64,000 bases of DNA, from NCBI GenBank assembly GCA_902602595.1, contig CACKRJ010000001.1, positions 124,001-188,000 of the forward strand. Reading direction: 5' to 3'. A program made the position numbers and the translations under genes. Below, piece by piece: positions 27,073 to 35,908 of the stretch. Position 1 is the stretch's first letter. Every line of letters starts with the position of its first letter. The stretch comes from an uncultured SAR86 cluster bacterium (GTDB lineage Bacteria > Pseudomonadota > Gammaproteobacteria > Magnimaribacterales > D2472). Under the pieces are notes generated by a model that worked only from the letters and a program-made list of their open reading frames with translations, was not told where the DNA came from and did not search any database.

Positions 27073-28956
27073 TTATCTAATGAAACCATGGACATTCTTT
27101 GACAATATTTGAGTGCATCCGTCAATATTATTTTCATTAATTTTTTCTTTTAGCAACTTAATATCCTCTAGAATTTCTTCAGTTGGCCTTGGTTCTATAG
27201 ATTTAAATATTTTAGAATTCTCCGTTTTCATTTCTTTGCCTGATATTAATAATTCTTCATATAATTTCTCACCATCTCTTAAGCCTGATTCTATAATCCT
27301 TATTCCAGGAGTATTCTCTTCAAATGTATAATTGTATCCCTTAAGATTAATTAGCCTTTTTGCTAAATCTACAATTTTTACTTGCTCTCCCATGTCAAGT
27401 ATAAATACCTCTCCTCCCTCAGATAGTTGGCCAGCTTGCATGACCAGATTTGATGCCTCTGGAATTGTCATAAAGTATCTTGTTACATTTAAATCAGTAA
27501 CTGTGACAGGACCCCCTTGACTAATTTGCTTGATAAATGTTGGTATTACAGATCCAGAGGAATTTATAACGTTTCCGAAACGAACCATTGAAAAAATTGT
27601 TTCATTAGATGACTTATCAAAGTACTGAACTATTTGTTCAGCAAATCTTTTTGTTGCTCCCATGAGATTTGTAGGTCTTACTGCTTTATCGGTAGACACC
27701 ATAATAACTTTCTTTACTTTATTTTCTTTTGCTATCTCGCATATACTCAAAGTACCAAGAACATTATTTCTAATACCTGTAATAATATTCTCGCTTATTT
27801 CTAACATTGGTACATGCTTATATGCAGCTGCATGATAGATATAATCAATATTATATGTAGATACAACCTTTTCAAAAGATTCCTTATTAGAGATATCATG
27901 CAAAATAGCAGTTATTTTTGTATTTGATTTAAATGTTTTCTTTAGGCCCAATGATTCTTCGTGAATTTTAAATAAATTAAATTCTGAAAAATCTACGAGA
28001 ATCAATGCTTCTGGTTGAGATGAAAGCGCTTGCCTAACAATCTCAGAGCCAATTGAGCCTCCTGCACCTGTAACTAAAATAATTTTATTTGATAAATCTA
28101 TTCCACTTATATTTTCGGTTCTATTTTTTGGTAATAAATCTTCTAAAGAAAGATCTTGAATTTCGTCCATTCTTTTCTGATCTCCTACTAGCTCATGAAT
28201 AGACGGGATTGTTCTTACTGATACTTTTAAAGATTCCAATCTATCAATTATCTCTCTTCTGTGATCAATGTTGATGCTTGGTATTGCAAGATAAACTTCT
28301 ACAAAATCGTAAGCAGCTATTAAAACTTGTATTTTTTTGATGCTTTTAAATACTTCCACTCCATCAATCTTCATTCCTGCAAGATCTTTATTATCATCAA
28401 TAAATCCAATGACTTTGGTGCCTGGATCAGATTGTAGTAGATAAAATAGCTCAATTCCGCTTTTTCCAGCACCATAGATAATTACTGACTTATGTTCTCC
28501 ATGTTTTTTAAATGGATTAAGGATAATCTTTGCAACCAATCTTGATGCACTTGTTAATGCAAAGAATACTATGCTCATAATGAGAGCTTGCAAAATGATA
28601 ATTAATGTAAGATTTAATTCAATAGAACCAATCTTGTATAAATAAATTCCTGCCCAAGAAAAACCAAAAATCAAAGATCCAAAAAGATTTGTCGCAATAT
28701 GTCTGACGGGCTCATAAAATCTTGCCATAGAACGATACATATCATTAAAATAGAAATACATTATGGTCATTATCATAGGGGCTAGATAACCAAGAAAGTT
28801 TTCTGTAATAGAAAAAAATAAAATCGGAAACTTAGGGTCTGATAGGAAAGATGCTAGTGGAGGCCCTATCACGATCCAAGAAATTAAACCAAGAAGACCA
28901 TCGATTGATGCCAAGATCAAAATTTTAACTTTTCTGTTGAGATCAATTAATTTCAT
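27073..28956 (-). CDS. Membrane-bound UDP-HexNAc 4,6-dehydratase (PglF/WbpM/FlaA1-like)
   Basis: 627 residues. Four N-terminal membrane spans (to about residue 140) are followed by a CoA-binding-like Rossmann fold (VIIYGAGKSG) and a second Rossmann with ILVTGAGGSIGSE at about residue 295. The catalytic triad is Ser421, Met432, Lys436 (STDKA and LMGATK). The Met replacing Tyr is the known mark of the WbpM/PglF/FlaA1 group that makes UDP-4-keto-6-deoxy-GlcNAc. It lies just downstream of the DegT aminotransferase, which would act on its product, and close to the divergent PglC/PglD-like genes. Confidence 0.92.
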   Translation of the reverse strand: MKLIDLNRKVKILILASIDGLLGLISWIVIGPPLASFLSDPKFPILFFSITENFLGYLAPMIMTIMYFYFNDMYRSMARFYEPVRHIATNLFGSLIFGFSWAGIYLYKIGSIELNLTLIIILQALIMSIVFFALTSASRLVAKIILNPFKKHGEHKSVIIYGAGKSGIELFYLLQSDPGTKVIGFIDDNKDLAGMKIDGVEVFKSIKKIQVLIAAYDFVEVYLAIPSINIDHRREIIDRLESLKVSVRTIPSIHELVGDQKRMDEIQDLSLEDLLPKNRTENISGIDLSNKIILVTGAGGSIGSEIVRQALSSQPEALILVDFSEFNLFKIHEESLGLKKTFKSNTKITAILHDISNKESFEKVVSTYNIDYIYHAAAYKHVPMLEISENIITGIRNNVLGTLSICEIAKENKVKKVIMVSTDKAVRPTNLMGATKRFAEQIVQYFDKSSNETIFSMVRFGNVINSSGSVIPTFIKQISQGGPVTVTDLNVTRYFMTIPEASNLVMQAGQLSEGGEVFILDMGEQVKIVDLAKRLINLKGYNYTFEENTPGIRIIESGLRDGEKLYEELLISGKEMKTENSKIFKSIEPRPTEEILEDIKLLKEKINENNIDGCTQILSKNVHGFIR

Positions 28957-30123
28957 TTACTTTGATGCTGTCTCTAATACTTTTTTGATAACAGTCTTTG
29001 TTTTAGCGATTTCTTTTTGTGATAGCGAAGGATGCACAGCAAACATTAAAGAGTCTTCACCAAGTTTTTTTGATACTGGAAGTCGGCCTTGGATGTTATG
29101 GTTTTTATAAGATTTTTCTAAATAAATTTCGGGACAACTGCCAGAAAAACAATTCACACCTTTATTATTTATTTCAAAAATAATTTTATCTCTAGTCCAT
29201 CCAGATTTTAAAAAGCTTTTATCTAGCATGACGTAGCATTTGTAAAATGCATGGGACATGTACTTTGGAATGGTGGGAATTTTTATGCAGGGTAAGTGAG
29301 CTATCGATTTATATATAGCATTTGCATTGTCAGACCTTGCCTGACTCCATTTTTTCATCTTTTTAAGTTGTATTCTACCAATCGCTGATTGCATTTCTGT
29401 CATTCTATAATTTGAGCCAATAGAATCATGAATGTATTGAAATTTAGGGATTCTATTATCAGTATGTTGTGAAGAGATTTTTTTAAAATTTTTGCCATGA
29501 TTATTAAATGAAGTAGCAAAATTAAAATACTTTTGGATATTAGTGGTTATCATTCCGCCTTCTCCACCTAATGTCATAATTTTATCATTGCAAAATGACC
29601 ATGTGCCTATGTGTCCAATTGATCCAACGCTTTTACCCTTATATAAAGCTCCATGAGCTTGGGCACAATCTTCAATAACAATTAAATTATGCTTATGAGC
29701 TAATTTCATTATTTCACTCATCTCACATGGCATGCCTCCAAGATGTACGCATATTATAGCTTTGGTTTTATTTGTTATGCACGTAGAGATAGTATCTGCT
29801 GTGATATTGTGCGAATTATAATCAACATCAGCAAAAACAGGATTAGCTCCTAAAAGACTGACACAGGATGCTGAGGCAATATAGCTTCTTGGAGTAACTA
29901 TAACCTCATCGCCCTGTTTGATATTGATTGAACGTAGTGCTATATCTAAGGCCAATGTTCCATTTGCAAGCGCTAAAGAAAACTTTGTTCCAACGAAATT
30001 AGAGAACTCAGCCTCAAATGCTCTCCCGTTGTCACCAAACAAGTAATTTACTTTTCCAGATTTCAAAACTTTTGAAACTGCTGTTATTTCCTCATTGGAG
30101 TATACTGGCCAAGGTGTCATCAT
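28957..30123 (-). CDS. DegT/DnrJ/EryC1-family PLP sugar aminotransferase
   Basis: 388 residues. The PLP lysine is Lys181 in SFCNDKIMTLGGEGG; other family landmarks are ALANGTLALDIAL, GDEVIVTPRSYIASA and VIEDCAQAHGA. It would convert the 4-keto sugar from the downstream dehydratase into a 4-amino sugar, as PglE or WeeJ do. Its stop is directly followed by the dehydratase ATG with no gap. It is divergent, by 69 bases, from the PglC-like transferase. The predicted product is UDP-GlcNAc-4-amino-6-deoxy sugar; exact stereochemistry is not visible. Confidence 0.9.
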   Translation of the reverse strand: MMTPWPVYSNEEITAVSKVLKSGKVNYLFGDNGRAFEAEFSNFVGTKFSLALANGTLALDIALRSINIKQGDEVIVTPRSYIASASCVSLLGANPVFADVDYNSHNITADTISTCITNKTKAIICVHLGGMPCEMSEIMKLAHKHNLIVIEDCAQAHGALYKGKSVGSIGHIGTWSFCNDKIMTLGGEGGMITTNIQKYFNFATSFNNHGKNFKKISSQHTDNRIPKFQYIHDSIGSNYRMTEMQSAIGRIQLKKMKKWSQARSDNANAIYKSIAHLPCIKIPTIPKYMSHAFYKCYVMLDKSFLKSGWTRDKIIFEINNKGVNCFSGSCPEIYLEKSYKNHNIQGRLPVSKKLGEDSLMFAVHPSLSQKEIAKTKTVIKKVLETASK

Positions 30124-30192
30124 TCCTTTCTAAATCTATTAATAAATGTTTCAGGTATTAAAAGACTAAATTATGTCAGATAATAAAAACTT

Positions 30193-30816
30193 ATGTATAA
30201 ACATTTTTTTAAACCATTGATAGATAGGCTACTAGCTCTTTTAATGATAATCATTTTGTTACCATTTTTAGCTATAATATGTCTTCTAATTATAATCTTT
30301 AATAATTCAAGCCCTTTCTTTGTGCAACCAAGACCCGGTCTTAACGAAAAGATATTTAATTTAGTTAAATTCAAAACCATGACTGACGAGAGAGATGCTA
30401 ATGGATGTTTGCTAGAAGACTATGAGCGTACGACAAAACTTGGTAGTTTTTTAAGAAATACGAGTATCGATGAACTGCCTGAGCTTTTCAATATTCTAAA
30501 AGGTGAAATGAGCTTCATAGGCCCAAGACCATTATTAATAGAATACATACCCAAATATACCAAAAATCAGCGTTTACGTCATAAAATAAAACCTGGAGTA
30601 ACTGGACTAGCACAAACTAGCGGCAGAAATCTACTCAGTTGGGAGGAAAAGTTTACTCTAGATATTGAATATGTGAATAATATTTCATTTCTAGGTGACT
30701 TAAAAATTATGCTCAGAACAATAGTTGTATTATTCACGGCCAAAGACATTAATCAATCAGATAAAATAACAATGCAGAAATTTACCGGTTCTATAAAAGA
30801 AGATAATGCAAAATAA
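30193..30816 (+). CDS. Initiating phosphoglycosyl transferase (PglC/WeeH-like, monotopic)
   Basis: 207 residues. One N-terminal hydrophobic helix (residues 13-36), then the compact monotopic PGT domain. The catalytic Asp-Glu pair is Asp93-Glu94 in TSIDELPEL, followed by GEMSFIGPRPLL and KPGVTGLAQ. It transfers a sugar-1-phosphate from a UDP-sugar to undecaprenyl phosphate at the inner membrane, starting a lipid-linked glycan. The small size (no N-terminal WbaP membrane domain) and adjacency to PglD/E/F-like genes point to UDP-di-N-acetylbacillosamine or a similar sugar. Its stop overlaps the next gene by 11 bases. Confidence 0.92.
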   Translation: MYKHFFKPLIDRLLALLMIIILLPFLAIICLLIIIFNNSSPFFVQPRPGLNEKIFNLVKFKTMTDERDANGCLLEDYERTTKLGSFLRNTSIDELPELFNILKGEMSFIGPRPLLIEYIPKYTKNQRLRHKIKPGVTGLAQTSGRNLLSWEEKFTLDIEYVNNISFLGDLKIMLRTIVVLFTAKDINQSDKITMQKFTGSIKEDNAK

Positions 30817-31486
30817 TAAGGGGAGATTAAAGAATGTTTTTGGGCTATTCGGAGCAGGTGGCCATGGCAGGGAAACTATGGACCAAGTGAAGTCTTTGAT
30901 AAAAGATCAAGCGATAGAAATAGATTTAAAAAATACTTTTTTTGTTGAGTCAAAGAAAAATAGAAAAATCATAAATGACGTTCCTTTAATCAGTAAAGTT
31001 GAATTCATCAATTTAAGTGCTAAAAATAAATTTTTTAATATTTCAATTTCTGATAGTCAGACCAGACAGAAAGTTGCAAATGAATTCGTGTCTGTTGGAT
31101 TAAAACCCTTTGATATAATTTCAACATTATCTGATATTGGAAGCAATAATATCATTGACGAAGGCGCAATAATTTCACAATTCTCAATTGTCACGACAAA
31201 TGTAAAAATTGGTAAATTTTTTCAGTTAAATAGGCATGCTTCCGTTTCTCATGATTGTATTATTGGTGACTTCGTTACTTTTGCTCCTTATGCAACTTGC
31301 AGTGGTAATGTAATAATTGAAGATGGTGCATACATTGGTGCAGGAGCTTTAATTAAACAAGGGACATCACTAAAACCATTGATTATTGAAAAAAATGCAA
31401 TAGTTGGCATGGGTGCAGTCGTAACGAAAGATGTAAAAGAAAATACAACTGTAGTCGGAAATCCAGCCAGATTAATAAAAAAATAA
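30806..31486 (+). CDS. PglD/NeuD-family sugar O/N-acetyltransferase
   Basis: 226 residues. The N-terminal nucleotide-sugar-binding Rossmann segment has GLFGAGGHGRETMDQV. The second half is a left-handed beta-helix of hexapeptide repeats (IIDEGAIISQFSIV, VKIGKFFQLN, VIIEDGAYIGAGA), ending in VTKDVKENTTVVGNPARLI. The His in NRHASVSHDC corresponds to the catalytic base of PglD. It would acetylate the 4-amino group made by the DegT enzyme to give UDP-diNAc-bacillosamine. It overlaps the PglC-like gene by 11 bases. Confidence 0.9.
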   Translation: MQNNKGRLKNVFGLFGAGGHGRETMDQVKSLIKDQAIEIDLKNTFFVESKKNRKIINDVPLISKVEFINLSAKNKFFNISISDSQTRQKVANEFVSVGLKPFDIISTLSDIGSNNIIDEGAIISQFSIVTTNVKIGKFFQLNRHASVSHDCIIGDFVTFAPYATCSGNVIIEDGAYIGAGALIKQGTSLKPLIIEKNAIVGMGAVVTKDVKENTTVVGNPARLIKK

Positions 31487-31488
31487 TA

Positions 31489-31908
31489 ATGTTTGAAAAC
31501 CTTTTCAAGAAACAAGAATTATCTGAAACCTCAAGCAAGGATGAGCTCGATGTAGTCTTGAGGCTCATGTTTGAAATTGCTATCAGTGATGGGACTTTAG
31601 ATAGAGCTGAATTGGAAATAATAAAAAAAAGAGCAGAGCTATCTCAAACAGCCGAAAAAAAATCTTCAAAAATCATAAAAAAAATTATAGATGAAACAGA
31701 AAATTCTACTTCTTTGTATCCTACCGTATATAAAATTAATGAAAATTATTCCAATGAAGAAAAAATTGAGCTCTTAAGATCTTTGTGGGCACTTGTTAAG
31801 GCTGATAAGCAAATAGACCCATACGAAGAAAACCTGTACTTTAGAATAGCAGACCTCATCAAAATTAAGAGATCTTTTGCAAATCAAATCAAATATGAAA
31901 AACCTTAG
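31489..31908 (+). CDS. TerB-like helical domain protein
   Basis: 139 residues, all helical. Repeated acidic turns such as LMFEIAISDGTLDRAELEII and LWALVKADKQIDPYEENLY match the TerB/DjlA-N pattern, in which paired acidic motifs bind metal near the membrane. It starts two bases after the PglD-like stop, so it is probably co-transcribed with the glycan-priming genes, an unusual partner. It ends overlapping the convergent DUF3604 gene by four bases. No ter genes are nearby, so tellurite resistance is not implied. Function unknown. Confidence 0.75.
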   Translation: MFENLFKKQELSETSSKDELDVVLRLMFEIAISDGTLDRAELEIIKKRAELSQTAEKKSSKIIKKIIDETENSTSLYPTVYKINENYSNEEKIELLRSLWALVKADKQIDPYEENLYFRIADLIKIKRSFANQIKYEKP

Positions 31909-34064
31909 GGTTTGTTAACATAGATTGGAGAGGACCATGCTCTTTCATTTGTCATGCTTAAACAGTCATCTTCGAGATTAGTTCTGAAGCTTCCCTTGCA
32001 AAGTTCAAAGGTTTCTCTCTGAGATAAAGATGAGCCATTAATTGCAGGAGTGGCTCTCTGTATTGCTCTTACATAATAAACACTATCTCTAGAAAAATTT
32101 TGATCTTCAAATTCAACAATACACTCGCCAGTTCCTTGGCAAGGAATTCTCTGCCATGGGTCTTGAATGAGTGGACTCACTGCTTCGCCAGCATAAACTT
32201 GAGGAGTAATCTTAATAATTTCTATTTGTTCAATGACTTCTCTTTCATTGGTTGGGTTATAGCATTCACCTGCACAAAGATACTCCAGTCTTTCAGGAGA
32301 AAGTGAGTCTATTGAATTATTTGAACACCCAGTATTTTGCTTAAAGCTACCTGCAGCTCTGACAATGAATCTTGGATTTTGGCTCATTATAATTTTAGAA
32401 CCCATTGGAGCTTTTCCATCAGGGGAATTTATCAGATCAAACCATAATAAAATTCTAGGCCCGCTAGTACCATAAACATTTTTGTTTTTTAAAGCGTTCC
32501 AAATTTGATCTTTCCCCCTACCCTCTGAATGAACAGCTAAGATTCCTCCAGGATATACAAAACTTGAGACTCTCTCGCTGTCAGGCTGACTTTCACCTGG
32601 GGTAATTTTAGGAATTTCAGGAAAATTGGGGTCTTCTGCTGCATACTGATATTCCCAAATTTTTGATTTAACACCAGTAGCAAATGTCATCTTTCTTCTT
32701 TCATACTGCTTATATCCTGTTCCTGGTCTTGCAGTATGATCGTCTGTTGAAGCTATAAATCCAAAATTATATCTTTTGGGGGATTCATTAGAGTTTTCAA
32801 AGTTTGAGATAGCCAATGCATATTGAGCAGATTGTTTAGGTCTATAATTAAATGCTGGCTTAAAACAATCTGTACATTGATCACAACTCAACCATTCTTC
32901 AGGCTTGGCCTCAGGAAATACCATATTAGTGTATGGACCTCCAGCTAAAGTATATTTTTTTGCAAGCTCCACCCTCGCATCGCATTCATCGCTCGTGAGT
33001 CCATCGCAACGTTTTTTCTGCATTTCGCCAGCTTGCCAGCAGCAGGGTAAAAAATCTTCAGTTGGCTCAGGGCAAATCATTTCTCCAGTCTGAAGAAAAT
33101 TTGCAGATGCAATATCTTTATACTCCTCGCTGTTGCCGTGACCAGACATAATTTCTAGAAGAAGTTGTTTGCTAGGATCATGACCTTCATCATTAAGACG
33201 ATTGTCCCAAGAGGCTCCTAAAGGGACATGGTAACCCCAAGATTGACCATGAGGAATTACAATACTATCTAGATTCCATTCATCTAACTTAGAAAATAAG
33301 TCTCTAGGAGTTTTTGCATATTCATAACAATCAAGCGGAAGATCTGGAGAAGCAATACCCTCAGCACAAAAAGGTATGTTTCTTACCTCATTAAGGAGCC
33401 ATTTTAAATCTGAGTAGCGCTTAAAATTAAATATATCTAACCATCTTGCGCTTACGGCTTGTTCAGTGGTGTCAAAGACTCCCAATCCTGAATCTGGAGT
33501 TCTTGCACCAATTGGTCTAGCAGGAAGGTTTTGAATATCTTTAAAGATTACATTTCTATGACCCCAATGATTTTCTTTAGTAGTACCAATTTGAGTCCAC
33601 TCCCAACCAGGGAAAACCACTAAATCATTCGTTACTGGATCACTATTTGAGATATTACATTGTTGGATAATCTTTTTTTGCTCACGCCAATGATCTGGGG
33701 TTAAGCCTTCAGCATGATCATTAAAACTAAAAAAATCTAGATTTGCACAATACCTAGCAAAATCGCATGCCATAGAGCTATCATGCAAACCTTGAAGACC
33801 CATCATTGGCAACTCTAGCGTGAAAGCATCAATAGAATATGTTGTATGGACATGTAAATCTCCAAAAAGAATTTGAGATGTATCACTCGAGTCATTTGCT
33901 AACAAGCTTTCTTTAGCCTGAAAGAATTTTAAATCTTGTTTGTAAATTGCTTCTGAAGAGCGAGGAGGACCCTCAATTGTTCCAGGGTCAACGTCAGATC
34001 CACAACCAGATAACCAAGTTATTACGATTAATGAAAAAAGTAGCTTCTTTTGAATTGGGATCAT
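31905..34064 (-). CDS. DUF3604-family lipoprotein with PHP-like metal motif
   Basis: 719 residues. A lipoprotein signal ends in LSGCGSD with lipidated Cys21. At residue 69 the sequence DLHVHTTYS gives a His-x-His pair (His71, His73) as in PHP-type metal phosphoesterases, followed by FFSFNDHAEG (Asp116, His117). Later IASTDDHTARPG supplies a further Asp-Asp-His. DUF3604 proteins are widespread in marine bacteria and uncharacterised. The gene starts at TAATG overlapping the upstream carboxylesterase stop, the third of a tightly coupled operon of two esterases and this protein. A hydrolase acting on the same substrate outside the cytoplasm is my inference. Confidence 0.88.
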   Translation of the reverse strand: MIPIQKKLLFSLIVITWLSGCGSDVDPGTIEGPPRSSEAIYKQDLKFFQAKESLLANDSSDTSQILFGDLHVHTTYSIDAFTLELPMMGLQGLHDSSMACDFARYCANLDFFSFNDHAEGLTPDHWREQKKIIQQCNISNSDPVTNDLVVFPGWEWTQIGTTKENHWGHRNVIFKDIQNLPARPIGARTPDSGLGVFDTTEQAVSARWLDIFNFKRYSDLKWLLNEVRNIPFCAEGIASPDLPLDCYEYAKTPRDLFSKLDEWNLDSIVIPHGQSWGYHVPLGASWDNRLNDEGHDPSKQLLLEIMSGHGNSEEYKDIASANFLQTGEMICPEPTEDFLPCCWQAGEMQKKRCDGLTSDECDARVELAKKYTLAGGPYTNMVFPEAKPEEWLSCDQCTDCFKPAFNYRPKQSAQYALAISNFENSNESPKRYNFGFIASTDDHTARPGTGYKQYERRKMTFATGVKSKIWEYQYAAEDPNFPEIPKITPGESQPDSERVSSFVYPGGILAVHSEGRGKDQIWNALKNKNVYGTSGPRILLWFDLINSPDGKAPMGSKIIMSQNPRFIVRAAGSFKQNTGCSNNSIDSLSPERLEYLCAGECYNPTNEREVIEQIEIIKITPQVYAGEAVSPLIQDPWQRIPCQGTGECIVEFEDQNFSRDSVYYVRAIQRATPAINGSSLSQRETFELCKGSFRTNLEDDCLSMTNERAWSSPIYVNKP

Positions 34065-35908
34065 TAGTAAATAGTTGCTGAACCGAATTCTTCAATTAAA
34101 TCAGTTTCAATTTTTTTACGCTCTAAATCCATGTCAAATTGTTGGCAAGCACCATGATTCCATTTCATAAATTCATCCTCGAGGTAATCCCCAATATTAA
34201 AAAACGTTTCTTGAACCAATAAACATTTTTCTAACAAGGTTCCAACTGGTGAAAGTCGAACATTTTCTGTGATAAATGCGAGAGACAATATATCTTTGTC
34301 TAAAGATAAATATGCATCAGCATCTAGCTTCATAAAGACTCTATCTTTAGAGTTAAATTTTTTCCATTCCTGATTTTTGCCAGTACTTGGAACGCCAGTT
34401 TTTGCAAATGATGTCCAAGCCTTCATCATGGTTTCCTTCATTTGATCTCTTAATTCTCCCTTAGGATAAACAAATCGTCCAATTGGACCAAACTTAAAGT
34501 CACCAGTAACAAAAGAAATCTCAAATCCATGAGCCGCTCCAATTAAATTAGGAAAATCTGCAAAGTATGAAGAGACTTGATCGTCCCAATCAAATCTATA
34601 TGCATATAAAGAATTATAACCAGCTTTTTCCAACTCTATTAATGGCTCATCAACGCCCCTTAACTTCCAGCCCTGTGAACGAGTTTTGACCCAAAGTTTA
34701 TATAAATCCTCTCTTTTAAATTCAATCTTTGGAATAGGTACAAGTTTAGTTAATGGATAATATGCATTTACAAAATATCTATTTGATCCTAACCAAAGAG
34801 AGAGTTCATCCTTATTTGATCCTGCAATAACCGGAATATTGTTCTTTTCTCCAGAAGACGCAAGTCCAGCACTTACTCCATTTATGTGGGTTACTATTCC
34901 ATCTCTAGTTAGAAGCGGTAATCGATCATAAGTATCTTTTGCAAGCTTCTCATATGTTTCTAAAAGAGCTTTTCCATCAATGGATCTCAAATAACGCTGA
35001 TATTCTTCTCCGTATTTCTGGGGATCTTTAGTAAACAAGTTTTTTATTCTTCCATATCCATAAGAGTCAAAACTGGAAAGCACAGGGTCAGAACCTAATT
35101 GATTAACTATAGTGCCTTTTTGATTTGCACCTAGCGCCTCTTTCTTTGTAAAACTAGTTGTATAGCCTGATTGAGAGATCGCCTTATGAAAGAGTCCATT
35201 TCCCATGGGAGAAGCTAGCAAAGACAATACATTATTTCCTCCAGCTGACTCTCCAAAAATTGTAATGTTCTCAGGATCTCCCCCAAAATTTTGGATATTG
35301 GTTTGCACCCATTTTAATGCCTCCATTATATCGAGGGTTCCAAAATTAGAAGTTTTATCAATTCCATTTTGAAGTCCTTGAATAGCAGGATGGGTAAACC
35401 AACCCATAGGTCCTAAACGATAATTAATTGTTACAACGAGAACCTGATGTTCACGAATTAACTCTGAAAAATCATAGTAGTCTTTTACTCCAGATGTATT
35501 ACCGCCGCCATGTATCCAGAACATTACAGGAAGTCGTCTATTTAAATTGTTTACAGGAGCCTTTATGTCTAAATACAAACAGTCCTCTTGCCCAACTATT
35601 CCTTCGCCCTCTATTCCAGCATAAATACTAGCCTCTTGTAAGCACCCATTTCCTTCTTGAGGCAGGATAGTTAACTCAGGAGAAACTTTAGGTCTTGGAG
35701 CCTTCCAGCGAAGATTTCCCTCTGGAGGAATTGCATATGGAATATCTTCCCAAGTAATAACATTTTTATGCAATGTTCCTTGTGATATTCCGGATGAGGT
35801 AGTAATTGTTAATGAGTCGCCATACTGAATAGGATTCATGCATGATCCCATAGCAAAAAGACATAATAGACATACTAAGAGGTCCTTATTAGTTAGTCTT
35901 TGAATCAT
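34064..35908 (-). CDS. Type-B carboxylesterase, putative lipoprotein
   Basis: 614 residues. The N-terminus (LLVCLLCLFAMGSCMN) looks like a lipoprotein signal with Cys23, though Met at -3 is atypical. Catalytic features of the cholinesterase/carboxylesterase family are complete: oxyanion loop WIHGGGNTSG, nucleophile Ser221 in FGESAGGNN, Glu in GSNKDELSLW, and His in GAAHGFEISF. It hydrolyses carboxylic esters; exposure in the periplasm or outer membrane is inferred. The start overlaps the preceding esterase by 20 bases and its stop overlaps the DUF3604 start, so the three are translationally linked. Confidence 0.9.
   Translation of the reverse strand: MIQRLTNKDLLVCLLCLFAMGSCMNPIQYGDSLTITTSSGISQGTLHKNVITWEDIPYAIPPEGNLRWKAPRPKVSPELTILPQEGNGCLQEASIYAGIEGEGIVGQEDCLYLDIKAPVNNLNRRLPVMFWIHGGGNTSGVKDYYDFSELIREHQVLVVTINYRLGPMGWFTHPAIQGLQNGIDKTSNFGTLDIMEALKWVQTNIQNFGGDPENITIFGESAGGNNVLSLLASPMGNGLFHKAISQSGYTTSFTKKEALGANQKGTIVNQLGSDPVLSSFDSYGYGRIKNLFTKDPQKYGEEYQRYLRSIDGKALLETYEKLAKDTYDRLPLLTRDGIVTHINGVSAGLASSGEKNNIPVIAGSNKDELSLWLGSNRYFVNAYYPLTKLVPIPKIEFKREDLYKLWVKTRSQGWKLRGVDEPLIELEKAGYNSLYAYRFDWDDQVSSYFADFPNLIGAAHGFEISFVTGDFKFGPIGRFVYPKGELRDQMKETMMKAWTSFAKTGVPSTGKNQEWKKFNSKDRVFMKLDADAYLSLDKDILSLAFITENVRLSPVGTLLEKCLLVQETFFNIGDYLEDEFMKWNHGACQQFDMDLERKKIETDLIEEFGSATIY

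Noticed and set aside
31489-31908. Tellurite-resistance operon member
   Set aside because: The TerB-like domain stands alone, with none of the usual ter partners nearby.
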